64,000 bases of DNA, taken from contig DATKPE010000029.1 in NCBI GenBank assembly GCA_035524335.1, positions 80,866 to 144,865 of the forward strand, read 5' to 3'. The notes beneath the pieces are model-generated. The model saw only the letters and a list, made by a program, of their open reading frames with translations. It ran no database searches and was not told the DNA's origin. This DNA comes from DATKPE01 sp035524335 (GTDB taxonomy: Bacteria; Bacteroidota; Ignavibacteria; UBA10030; SZUA-254). Position 1 is the stretch's first letter. Each line of letters opens with the position of its first letter. Shown piece after piece: positions 48,555 through 56,505 of the stretch. The translations under genes and the position numbers were made by a program.

Positions 48555-50645
48555 ATGGCAGAAACCACGACCACTCAATCCCGACAACAGACCTCCCTCG
48601 AACCGTTACGCGATAACGGCATTTCCGTTCATCCGAAGACTCTCTGGCGCTGGTATCAGCTGATTCACCTCGGGCGTCTGCTCGATCAGAAGGCTGCGAC
48701 CTACGTCCGGCAGGCAAAAGGCTGGTCCTATCACTCCTCCTGCGCAGGCCACGAGGGAATACAGCTGATCCTCGGCCTTTCCTTCCGTCAGGGCAAGGAC
48801 TTTCTCTTCCCGTACTACCGCGACCTGGTGACCTCGCTGGCGGCGGGAATATCGGTTCCGGAGATCATCGCAAACGGACTTTCGAAGGCGACCGACGTTG
48901 CGGCGGGCGGGCGGCACATGAGCAATCATTTTTCCAAACCCTCGATCCGTATTCAAAACGTATCCTCCGCGACGGGCAACCATTCGCTCCACGCGGCTGG
49001 CGTCGCCCGCGCAATCAAACTGTATCACGGCGACGAGATTGCCTTCGCGAGTTTCGGTGATTCGGCGGCGTCGGAGGGATATGTATACGAAGCCGTCAGC
49101 GGCGCGGCGCGCGAACTTCTCCCGGTGATCTTCGTCATACAGAACAACAAATTCGGGATCTCGGTGCCGATCCGGGAACAGGCCGCGAACATGAACATCG
49201 GCCAGAATTTCATCGGATTCAAATCGGTCCGGATTGTCAGCGTCGACGGAACGAATGTGTTCGACAGTTGGCGCGGGATGCAGGAGGCGCTCGATTACGT
49301 CTCCAGCGGCCAGGGGCCGGCCATCGTGCACGCCGACTGCGTGCGGATGAACTCCCACAGCAATTCCGACCGGCAGGAACTTTACCGGACACCGGAAGAA
49401 ATCGCAGAAGCCCAGCGGTTCGATCCCGTGGCGCGCCTCAGGCACTACCTCCTCGACAAGGAAGGATTCTCGGAAGACGAAATAAAGCACGTTGAACAGG
49501 AAAATGCGACGATGATCGAAAGCGCCGCGGCGAACGTGGAGGCCCAGGCCGATCCCGATCCCGCGACCGCCACGCAGTTCATCATTCCCCCGGCCTACGA
49601 CAACACCCGGGAGGATCCTCAGCGCGAGGAGCATCCCGCGGACGCCCCGAGCCTCACGCTCCGCGAGGCGATCAACGAAACGCTGAAGGAGGAATTCCGC
49701 CTCAACAAGAATACATTTCTGTGGGGACAGGACGTCGCGTCGCACGACAAGGGCGGGGTGTTCAACGTCACGAAGGGGATGCAGCAGGAATTCGGCAATG
49801 AGCGGGTATTCAACGCCCCGATTGCGGAGGACTTCATCGTCGGCACGGCCGACGGCTTTGCCCGCTACCGGAAGGACATCTGGGTTGTCATCGAAGGGGC
49901 CCAGTTTGCCGATTATTTCTGGCCGGCGATGGAACAGTTCATCGAGATTTCGCATGAATATTACCGGACCAACGGCCAGTTCGCTCCGAACGTCGTCATC
50001 CGTCTGGCGTCGGGCGGGTATATCGGCGGGGGCCTCTACCATTCACAGAGTCTGGACGGGACATTTGCGACGATTCCCGGCGTCCGGATCGTCATGCCGT
50101 CGTTCGCCGACGACGCGGTCGGTCTGATGCGCGAGGCGATGCGGAGTCCCGGCCCGACGCTCTTCCTCGAAAACAAATTTCTCTACAACCAGTTCTTCGC
50201 AAAAAGCGCCCGTCCCTCCGGGACGCACGTCGTTCCCTTCGGCAAGGCGCGCATCCGCCGCGAAGGAAGCGATCTGAGCATCGTCGCCTGGGGAACGCCC
50301 GTCCATTTCGCGCTCCGGGCTGCGAACAAGATTGCGGACGAACATCAGATTCAGGCCGAGGTGATCGACCTGAGGTCGATCAATCCGCTCGATACCGAAA
50401 CGATCCTCGCCTCGGTGAAAAAAACCGGACGTCTGCTCGTGGCACACGAGCACGGTCTGTTCGGCGGTTTCGGAGGAGAGATCGCGGCACTCGCGGCCGA
50501 GCAGGCGTTCCAGTATCTGGATGCGCCGGTGATGCGCGTGGCCTCCAAAAGCTGTCCGGTACCGTTCGCGCGGGTCCTCGAGCGGGCGATCCTTCTGCAG
50601 GAGGAGGACCTCCTGAACGCGGCGCTGAAGCTGGCGGCCTTCTGA
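48555..50645 (+). CDS. Fused E1 alpha/beta 2-oxoacid dehydrogenase (branched-chain or pyruvate type)
   Basis: A 696-residue thiamine-diphosphate-dependent E1 in which alpha and beta chains are one polypeptide. The alpha half (1-330) has the substrate-channel segment GHEGIQLILGLSF and the ThDP motif FGDSAASEGYVYEAVSGAA ending NNKFGIS, plus the loop NSHSNSDRQELYR. The beta half (from about 370) starts LTLREAINETLKEEF and contains NAPIAEDFIVGTADGFA and a transketolase C-terminal domain with VIDLRSINPLD. Such fused E1 chains in this lineage usually belong to branched-chain 2-oxoacid dehydrogenase. E2 and E3 are not nearby. It is the only complete plus-strand gene in the window. Confidence 0.94.
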   Translation: MAETTTTQSRQQTSLEPLRDNGISVHPKTLWRWYQLIHLGRLLDQKAATYVRQAKGWSYHSSCAGHEGIQLILGLSFRQGKDFLFPYYRDLVTSLAAGISVPEIIANGLSKATDVAAGGRHMSNHFSKPSIRIQNVSSATGNHSLHAAGVARAIKLYHGDEIAFASFGDSAASEGYVYEAVSGAARELLPVIFVIQNNKFGISVPIREQAANMNIGQNFIGFKSVRIVSVDGTNVFDSWRGMQEALDYVSSGQGPAIVHADCVRMNSHSNSDRQELYRTPEEIAEAQRFDPVARLRHYLLDKEGFSEDEIKHVEQENATMIESAAANVEAQADPDPATATQFIIPPAYDNTREDPQREEHPADAPSLTLREAINETLKEEFRLNKNTFLWGQDVASHDKGGVFNVTKGMQQEFGNERVFNAPIAEDFIVGTADGFARYRKDIWVVIEGAQFADYFWPAMEQFIEISHEYYRTNGQFAPNVVIRLASGGYIGGGLYHSQSLDGTFATIPGVRIVMPSFADDAVGLMREAMRSPGPTLFLENKFLYNQFFAKSARPSGTHVVPFGKARIRREGSDLSIVAWGTPVHFALRAANKIADEHQIQAEVIDLRSINPLDTETILASVKKTGRLLVAHEHGLFGGFGGEIAALAAEQAFQYLDAPVMRVASKSCPVPFARVLERAILLQEEDLLNAALKLAAF

Positions 50646-50660
50646 CCCAAACCCTCTGTT

Positions 50661-50687
50661 CGCCTTCCCTGCTACCCAGGGAAGGCG
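50661..50687 (+). terminator. Strong hairpin after the E1 gene
   Basis: An 11-bp perfect stem, CGCCTTCCCTG (50661-50671) with CAGGGAAGGCG (50677-50687) around CTACC, begins 15 bases after the E1 stop. There is no T-run, so it may be a Rho-assisted terminator or an mRNA-stabilising end; it could also be a copy of an interspersed palindrome. Confidence 0.45.
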
Positions 50688-50783
50688 AGGGCATTTCCCG
50701 AAGTGAGCATCCCCGCTCATCCAGGAGACGTCCCGGAGATGACTCTGTGTGCGGTTTGAGAATGGGGTGACCTTTCATCCTCT

Positions 50784-51122
50784 TTAATTTACAATCTCTC
50801 CCGGCACCTTCCTTACATCCCGCACCACCTCGTGATTCCTAAATCTCATCACGTGTACACCTCTCCAGCGTCATTCCTCCATTCTTGACTGATCATGCTC
50901 CATGTGAATGGGGCGGTCATGGATTTCACCTTCCAGCTCAATAACCAGGTTCAGTTCGTCGCGGCAGAAATCCACGATATAGCGTCCTGTCGGATACTGT
51001 CTGAGGAATTTCAAACCCTGGAGTTTTCTCTTGCGGATATGACGCCAGAATATCTCCTCCGCCGGGGTTTGCTTTGTGCGATGCTGACGGGCTAAATGAA
51101 CAGGATATCGGGAAGATGACAT
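50784..51122 (-). pseudogene. DUF559 endonuclease-domain protein interrupted by an in-frame stop
   Basis: The frame from ATG 51122 (GGGAGG 3 bases upstream) encodes the typical DUF559 (very-short-patch-repair-like nuclease) sequence: ARQHRTKQTPAEEIFWRHI, LKFLRQYPTGRYIVDFC and LVIELEGEIHDRP, ending at TGA 50871-50873 after SRMEE. Directly after the stop the same frame continues RWRGVHVMRFRNHEVVRDV to a TAA at 50784-50786, which is the normal family C-terminus (MRFRNHEV). One nonsense change, such as TGG to TGA, therefore explains the break. Without the last 28 residues the fold would be incomplete. Sequencing error is the alternative. Confidence 0.75.
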
Positions 51123-51226
51123 GCGCCTCCCAGCTTGATCTTCTGTTGACCAACCCCCTCCGGTTCCTCTCTCTTTCATCGGAATAAAACACCCGGGTGA
51201 AGTTTTCCTACCCGCGAAGCCACAAT

Positions 51227-51252
51227 ATCCCTCTCTTTTCAAAGAGAGGGAT
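51227..51252. repeat. Perfect 12-bp palindrome between the DUF559 relic and ispG
   Basis: ATCCCTCTCTTT (51227-51238) and AAAGAGAGGGAT (51241-51252) are separated by only two bases. It lies 12 bases downstream of the ispG stop on the minus strand and could end that transcript, but no T-run follows. Pyrimidine/purine palindromes of this kind often accompany DUF559 genes. Confidence 0.55.
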
Positions 51253-51263
51253 TACGGGGTAAG

Positions 51264-52388
51264 TTACTCCGGCTGGAACTTCTCCACTTCCTCCACGATC
51301 GTCGCCACGATATCCTCCTCCTTGACGCGTTTGATCACCTCACCCTTGCGGTAGAGGATGGCGACACCCTTTCCCGCCGCTATTCCGATATCCGCCTCGC
51401 TCGCCTCCCCCGGTCCGTTCACAACACAGCCGAGGACGGCGATCTTGACGGGCTTCTTCACCCCCTCCAGTTTCTCTTCGAGCTGTTTCATGATGCTGAA
51501 GAGATCGACTTCCAGACGACCGCAGGTCGGGCAGGCGATCAATTCCACATTGCGCGTCGCCAGGCTGAGCGAACGGAGAATTTCCTTCCCGACTTCCACT
51601 TCCCTGACGGGATCGTCGGTCAGCGAGACCCGGATCGTATCTCCGATTCCCTCCGCAAGGAGCGTCCCAATGCCGACAGCCGACTTGATCGTGCCGATTT
51701 TCGTCGTTCCTGCCTCGGTCACACCCAGATGGAGCGGGATGTCCGTTCTCTGGGCGACGAGACGGTACGCTTCGATCATCAGGCGCACATCGGTCGACTT
51801 GACGGAGATGATGACGTCGTGAAAATCCGATTCCTCGCAGATTCCGACATGCCTCATGGCACTCTCATACAGCGCTTCGGCGGTGGGATACCCGTGTTTC
51901 TGAAGAATATCCTCCTCCAGCGAGCCCGAGTTCACTCCGATCCGGATCGGAATGCCGCGCTCCTTTGCGGCGGTCAGCACCTGGTGGATCCTCTCCCGTG
52001 AACCGATGTTGCCGGGATTGAGCCGGACCTTCGCGACGTTCCCACGGATCGCCTGCAGAGCAAATACATGATTGAAATGAATATCCGCAACGACCGGGAT
52101 GGGCGACAGCCGGACGATTTCCGCGATCGCATCAGCCGCTTCCTTGTCGTTTACCGTCACACGAACGATATCGCAGCCCGCCTCAGCCGCCTGCCGGATC
52201 TGCGCCACCGTTCCCGCGACATCGGACGTCTTGGTTTTCGTCATGGTCTGGACCGAAATCGGCGATCCGCCGCCGACCGGGACGCCGCCCACCATTACCT
52301 TCCGCGTGGCGCGCCGGACCCCGACCCGGTAGGTCTGATGCTGTGCGGTTTCGGGAGCCGGCTGGAGAACCGGGAGTGTGAAATCCAT
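51264..52388 (-). CDS. ispG: 4-hydroxy-3-methylbut-2-en-1-yl diphosphate synthase
   Basis: IspG (GcpE) is the [4Fe-4S] enzyme that makes HMBPP in the MEP isoprenoid pathway. The 374-residue bacterial short form has the TIM barrel (ISVQTMTKTKTSDVAGTV, VVADIHFNHVFALQAI, VRLNPGNIGSRE) and the C-terminal cluster domain with LIACPTCGRLEVDLF and LGCVVNGPGEASEADIGI. All three cluster Cys are present. It belongs with ispD at 23-24 kb; the other MEP genes are outside. Confidence 0.97.
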   Translation of the reverse strand: MDFTLPVLQPAPETAQHQTYRVGVRRATRKVMVGGVPVGGGSPISVQTMTKTKTSDVAGTVAQIRQAAEAGCDIVRVTVNDKEAADAIAEIVRLSPIPVVADIHFNHVFALQAIRGNVAKVRLNPGNIGSRERIHQVLTAAKERGIPIRIGVNSGSLEEDILQKHGYPTAEALYESAMRHVGICEESDFHDVIISVKSTDVRLMIEAYRLVAQRTDIPLHLGVTEAGTTKIGTIKSAVGIGTLLAEGIGDTIRVSLTDDPVREVEVGKEILRSLSLATRNVELIACPTCGRLEVDLFSIMKQLEEKLEGVKKPVKIAVLGCVVNGPGEASEADIGIAAGKGVAILYRKGEVIKRVKEEDIVATIVEEVEKFQPE

Positions 52389-52415
52389 CGTGAACCTGTG
52401 CCTCCGTTCGCGTGA

Positions 52416-53324
52416 TCAGTTCAATTTTTTGCTCGCTTCAAACAGAATCTTCTTCTCTTCTTCCGTCAGACTCGGATACCCGCTCCGGCTGATCTTGTCG
52501 AGAATCTCGTCGATCTTCTGCTGTGTGACGCTGTTGTCGTCCCCGAGATCCTCATACGTTGCGTTGGAGATCGATGCGCCTCCCGCGTACCGGTCGTCCG
52601 GGTATCGCCGCTCGGCGGAGGTATAGACCCTCTCCCGCGCGCTCCCGAAGATCGATCCGAACGGCAGCCGTTTCTGATCGATGAGGAGATAGATATAGCC
52701 GACGGCCGCACCGCCGAGATGGGCAAAATGCGCAAGCCCGTCGCTCGTCCCCGTGATGCCGGCGTAGACTTCCAGCCCGATGTAAAGAAGAACAAAATAG
52801 CGGGCCCTGATCGGTATGAGGAAATAGATCAGGATCGGACGGTCGGGGAAGAGCATCCCGTAGGCGATCAGCACGCCGTAAATCGCTCCCGAGGCGCCGA
52901 TGGTGGGGGCGACCGCAGGAACGAAGAGAGGCGACACGAAGAGGTTCGAGAGTCCCGCGCCGACGCCGCAGATGAGGTAATAGGTCAGAAACTTCCTCGA
53001 CCCCCAGCTGTTTTCCAGCTCCATACCGAACATCCAGAGGGCGAACATGTTGAAGAAGAGGTGCATGAGTCCGCCATGCATGAACATGTAGGTGATCAAC
53101 TGCCAGGGTCTGAAACCATCGCCGATCGGGAAAAGGTAGAAGATCTGTTCCACGATCCCCGCCATTGCATTCCCCCGGTACCGGAAGAGCGCGACGAAGT
53201 TGGTCAGCAGGTAAATGACGACATTGGAGACCAGGAGAGCCTTGATCACCGGGGGAAAGAACCGGAAGCCGCCGAACAGCGAAGGCCGGTAATAGTTCGG
53301 TGATGAATATCGGTAATACGCCAT
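52416..53324 (-). CDS. Rhomboid family intramembrane serine protease
   Basis: A 302-residue membrane protein. The six-helix rhomboid core contains HGGLMHLFFNMFALWMFG (loop 1 and helix 2), the nucleophile Ser in TIGASGAIYGVLIAYG and the catalytic His in FAHLGGAAVGYIY. A soluble C-terminal tail of about 80 residues ends in a conserved acidic helix (QQKIDEILDKISRSG, SLTEEEKKILFEASKKL), which is a common tail in Bacteroidota rhomboids. The ATG at 53324 is preferred to a GTG 24 bases upstream. The substrate is unknown. Confidence 0.94.
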   Translation of the reverse strand: MAYYRYSSPNYYRPSLFGGFRFFPPVIKALLVSNVVIYLLTNFVALFRYRGNAMAGIVEQIFYLFPIGDGFRPWQLITYMFMHGGLMHLFFNMFALWMFGMELENSWGSRKFLTYYLICGVGAGLSNLFVSPLFVPAVAPTIGASGAIYGVLIAYGMLFPDRPILIYFLIPIRARYFVLLYIGLEVYAGITGTSDGLAHFAHLGGAAVGYIYLLIDQKRLPFGSIFGSARERVYTSAERRYPDDRYAGGASISNATYEDLGDDNSVTQQKIDEILDKISRSGYPSLTEEEKKILFEASKKLN

Positions 53325-53361
53325 GAGATCAGAAACTGTTGATGACACCCGCCGGCAGTTT

Positions 53362-54555
53362 TTACCGGTCGGTCAGGGCCGCGACGCCGGGAAGTGTTTT
53401 CCCCTCGAGAAACTCGAGCGATGCGCCGCCGCCGGTCGAAACATGCGACACCTTTTTTTCCAGACCGAGCTGTGCGATCGCCGCGGCCGAATCGCCGCCC
53501 CCGACGATCGTGGTCGCGCCTTTCGACGTGATGTCGGCGAGCGTTGTGGCGATCGCTTTCGTGCCCGCGGCAAAGTTGTCCATCTCGAACACACCCATCG
53601 GGCCGTTCCAGACGACGGTCTTCGCACCGAGGAGGGCCGTACTGAATAATTTAACCGTTTCCGCTCCAATATCAAGTCCCATCCACCCCGGGGGAATCCC
53701 TGTCACCGGCACTGTTTTGCGGTCGGCGTTGTTGTCCATCCTGTCGGCAACGATGCAGTCGACCGGCAGGACCAGATTCAGATTCCGCTTCGCGGCCAGG
53801 TCGAGGATCTTCTTCGCCACGTCCAGCTTGTCCGGTTCGAGAAGCGACGTGCCGATCTCCATTCCCTTCGCCTTGTAGAAGGTGAACATCATCCCGCCGC
53901 CGATCAGGAGCGTATTGACTTTCGGCATGAGATTCTCGATGACATCGATTTTTCCGGAGATTTTAGCCCCCCCGATGATCGCAATGTAGGGACGGACGGG
54001 GGATCCGATCGCGCGGCCGAGATAGTCGATCTCCTTCTGCATCAGATAACCCGCGACGGAGGGGGAAAGGTAATGGGTCACCCCTTCGGTGGAGGCATGC
54101 GCCCGGTGGGCCGAGCCGAATGCGTCGTTCACATACAGATCGCCCGACTCCGCGAGATTCCGGGCAAAGGCGGGATCGTTGGCTTCCTCTTCTGCGTGAA
54201 ACCTGAGATTTTCGAGGAGGAGACAGCTTCCGTTCGCCATCGCACCGACCATCGTCCGGACCTGCGGTCCGATGCAGTCGGGGGCAAACCCGACGGGCAT
54301 CCCGAGAAGCCTGGCGAGGTGGTCGGCCACCGGCTTCAGCGTGAATTCCATGTTCGGTTTTCCCTTCGGACGGCCGAGATGGCTCATGAGAATCGCCTTG
54401 CCGCCGTCCCGGATGATTTTCCGGATGGTGGGAAGGGATTCGACGATCCGCGTGTCGTCGGTGATTGCGTTCTGCTTGATGGGGACATTGAAATCGACGC
54501 GCACGAGAACGCGCTTCCCCTTCAGGTCGACCTGGTCAATAGTCTTCTTGTTCAT
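53362..54555 (-). CDS. pgk: Phosphoglycerate kinase
   Basis: Pgk transfers the phosphate of 1,3-bisphosphoglycerate to ADP. The 397-residue protein shows the N-terminal substrate site KRVLVRVDFNVPIK and ILMSHLGRPKG, the hinge AIIGGAKISGKIDVIENL, and the nucleotide site VWNGPMGVFEMDNFAAGT and VGGGDSAAAI. AAGGA lies about 8 bases before the ATG. It follows gap, its pathway partner, but an intrinsic terminator lies in the 78-base gap between them. Confidence 0.98.
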   Translation of the reverse strand: MNKKTIDQVDLKGKRVLVRVDFNVPIKQNAITDDTRIVESLPTIRKIIRDGGKAILMSHLGRPKGKPNMEFTLKPVADHLARLLGMPVGFAPDCIGPQVRTMVGAMANGSCLLLENLRFHAEEEANDPAFARNLAESGDLYVNDAFGSAHRAHASTEGVTHYLSPSVAGYLMQKEIDYLGRAIGSPVRPYIAIIGGAKISGKIDVIENLMPKVNTLLIGGGMMFTFYKAKGMEIGTSLLEPDKLDVAKKILDLAAKRNLNLVLPVDCIVADRMDNNADRKTVPVTGIPPGWMGLDIGAETVKLFSTALLGAKTVVWNGPMGVFEMDNFAAGTKAIATTLADITSKGATTIVGGGDSAAAIAQLGLEKKVSHVSTGGGASLEFLEGKTLPGVAALTDR

Positions 54556-54575
54556 CGTCGTTATCCTTATGAGTG

Positions 54576-54617
54576 AAAAAACAAAAGGCTAACGATGCGA
54601 ACCGATCGTTAGCCTTT
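54576..54617 (-). terminator. Intrinsic terminator between gap and pgk
   Basis: A perfect 13-bp stem (54584-54596 with 54605-54617, arms AAAGGCTAACGAT and its complement, 8-base loop) is followed on the minus strand by TGTTTTTTC. It meets the textbook form of a Rho-independent terminator in the gap-to-pgk direction. Confidence 0.85.
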
Positions 54618-54633
54618 GTGGAATCGAAACAGC

Positions 54634-55644
54634 TTACCGCAGTGTGGAGGCGACTTTCTTTGTGAGATCGATGACTCTGCACGAATATCCCCACTCGTTG
54701 TCGTACCAGGTCATGGTCTTGACCATTGAATCGACCACCATGGTCAGATCCGAATCGAACATCGCCGAATGCGGGTTGCCGCGGAAATCGCTCGAAACGA
54801 GCGGAGCGCTGACATATTCGAGAACGTGCTTCAGCGGCCCGTCCGCCGCCGCCTTCACCGCCGCATTGACCGTCTCCTTCGTGGCCGGTTTCTCCGTCTC
54901 CACGACGAGATCGACAACGGAAACGTTCGGGGTCGGCACACGGACGGCGATACCGTCCAGCTTTCCCTTGAGGCCCGGAAGCACCAGCCCGATCGCTTTC
55001 GCCGCGCCGGTGGAGGTCGGAATCATGTTGAGAGCGGCTGCACGCGCCCGCCGCAGATCCTTGTGGGGCAGATCGAGAAGCTTCTGGTCGTTCGTGTAGG
55101 AATGGATCGTCGTCATGAGCCCGCGCTTGATCCCGAAATTCTCGAGGAGCACCTTCGCCACGGGGGCAAGACAGTTCGTCGTGCACGATGCGTTCGAGAT
55201 CACGTGGTGCTTCGCCGGATCGTACGTCGCATCGTTCACGCCCATCACGATCGTCGTGTCGGGCATTTTTGCAGGAGCGCTGATGATCACTTTCCGGGCG
55301 CCGTTGGTGATATGCTGGCGTGCTGCGTCCTGGTCGGTGAACTGCTTCAGACCGGTCGATTCGATGACGACATCGACTCCCAGATCCTTCCAGGGAAGCT
55401 TGGTGTGATCCTTCTCGGAGAGCACCTTGATCTGTTTGCCGTTCACGATGAGCGATCCGTCCTTTACCTGGACCGTGCCGGCAAAATTGCCGATCACCGA
55501 ATCATACTTCAGCAGGTGTCCCAGCGTTGCGGCATCGGTGATATCGTTGACCGCAACAAACTCGAGCTCCGGCGAACCAATACCGGCGCGAAGGACATTA
55601 CGCCCGATCCGGCCGAAACCGTTAATACCAACTCGAACTGCCAT
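54634..55644 (-). CDS. gap: Glyceraldehyde-3-phosphate dehydrogenase
   Basis: GAPDH makes 1,3-bisphosphoglycerate with NAD+. The 336-residue enzyme starts MAVRVGINGFGRIGRNVLRA, has the catalytic C154 in NASCTTNCLAP, the His in TIHSYTNDQ, and WYDNEWGYSCRV at the C-terminus. An Asn-Asp pair (VNDITD) after the Rossmann fold suggests NAD preference. The ATG at 55644 is chosen because of GGAGG 5 bases upstream; a TTG lies 12 bases further out. Confidence 0.98.
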   Translation of the reverse strand: MAVRVGINGFGRIGRNVLRAGIGSPELEFVAVNDITDAATLGHLLKYDSVIGNFAGTVQVKDGSLIVNGKQIKVLSEKDHTKLPWKDLGVDVVIESTGLKQFTDQDAARQHITNGARKVIISAPAKMPDTTIVMGVNDATYDPAKHHVISNASCTTNCLAPVAKVLLENFGIKRGLMTTIHSYTNDQKLLDLPHKDLRRARAAALNMIPTSTGAAKAIGLVLPGLKGKLDGIAVRVPTPNVSVVDLVVETEKPATKETVNAAVKAAADGPLKHVLEYVSAPLVSSDFRGNPHSAMFDSDLTMVVDSMVKTMTWYDNEWGYSCRVIDLTKKVASTLR

Positions 55645-55709
55645 CGTTTCCTCCAATTTCTGGATTTTTAGGGTTGAAATCAGGAATTTCTGTCATGTTG
55701 AGGTATGAG

Positions 55710-55738
55710 AATGTAGCGAAAAAGCGAACGAAACACAA
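55710..55738 (-). promoter_or_regulatory. Candidate promoter of gap
   Basis: On the minus strand TTGTGT (55733-55738) and TACATT (55710-55715) are 17 bases apart in the gap between comF and gap. The -10 matches the TAnnTT form seen at several other gene starts here. Confidence 0.35.
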
Positions 55739-55767
55739 CTTTCCGGCGTTCCGGGATGTCGCCTCCC

Positions 55768-56478
55768 TTATTGCGCAAGAGCTGCCGAAGCGGCGCATAC
55801 ATGCTCCGCCCCGCCGCGCCGGAGAACCGCCGCACAGGCGCGCAGCGTGGACCCCGTCGTGATCACATCATCGATCAGAAGCACCGATCTGCCTGCAAGC
55901 CCCGGCCTTCCCGCGCCGGCGAGGGAAAACGCGCCTTCCACATTTTCCCTCCGCTCCCCGAGCCCGAGCAGGGTCTGAGATTCCGTGTACCTGCTTCTCC
56001 GGAGAAGTCCTGCGGCAACCGGCACGCCCGCGGTCCCGGAAACACCCTGTGCCAGCAGGTCCGACTGGTTATATCCCCGCTCCCTCTTCTTCCTTTTGTG
56101 GAGCGGTACCGGAATAAGAAGATCGGGCCTGCCGCCGGACCACCAGGCGGCACAGCCCCGTCCGATCTCCTCGCCCAGGCGGACGCCGACCGACCTGATT
56201 CCCCGGTATTTCAGAAGATGGACGGCGTTCTGCAGTGCCCCGTCCTTCTCGAAAAGATAACAGGAATAGATGTCCTCCACGACCCCGTCCCCGCAGAGCT
56301 TGTCCCGGATTTCGCACCAGACGGGGTGATCGGGGCTGATCCGATGAAACGAGTTCCAGCATCCGGAGCAGACGGCGGACTGACCGGGACCGAGGTCGCC
56401 GTCGCAGAGCAGACAGACGGGCGGATAGACAAAATCGACGACCGGCCGGATCAGCCGCCGGAGCGGTTCCATCAGCAT
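55768..56478 (-). CDS. comF: ComF family protein (phosphoribosyltransferase fold)
   Basis: A 236-residue ComF-like protein, linked to DNA uptake in competent bacteria although widespread in non-competent ones. An N-terminal zinc finger is read as CLLCDGDLG and CSGCWNSF. The type I phosphoribosyltransferase PRPP loop is VLLIDDVITTGSTLRACA near residue 205, and VPLHKRKKRERGYNQSDLLA is the usual mid-domain motif. GGAGG lies about 5 bases before the ATG at 56478. It follows uvrB by 27 bases, a pairing that may reflect a DNA-processing role. Confidence 0.92.
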   Translation of the reverse strand: MLMEPLRRLIRPVVDFVYPPVCLLCDGDLGPGQSAVCSGCWNSFHRISPDHPVWCEIRDKLCGDGVVEDIYSCYLFEKDGALQNAVHLLKYRGIRSVGVRLGEEIGRGCAAWWSGGRPDLLIPVPLHKRKKRERGYNQSDLLAQGVSGTAGVPVAAGLLRRSRYTESQTLLGLGERRENVEGAFSLAGAGRPGLAGRSVLLIDDVITTGSTLRACAAVLRRGGAEHVCAASAALAQ

Positions 56479-56505
56479 ATTCCCTCCCCGCCGCAGGCGC
56501 GGCGT

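Noticed and set aside
50871..50873. In-frame TGA as a selenocysteine codon
   Set aside because: DUF559 nucleases have no Cys or Sec at this place and no selenocysteine insertion hairpin is seen just downstream. A nonsense change is simpler.
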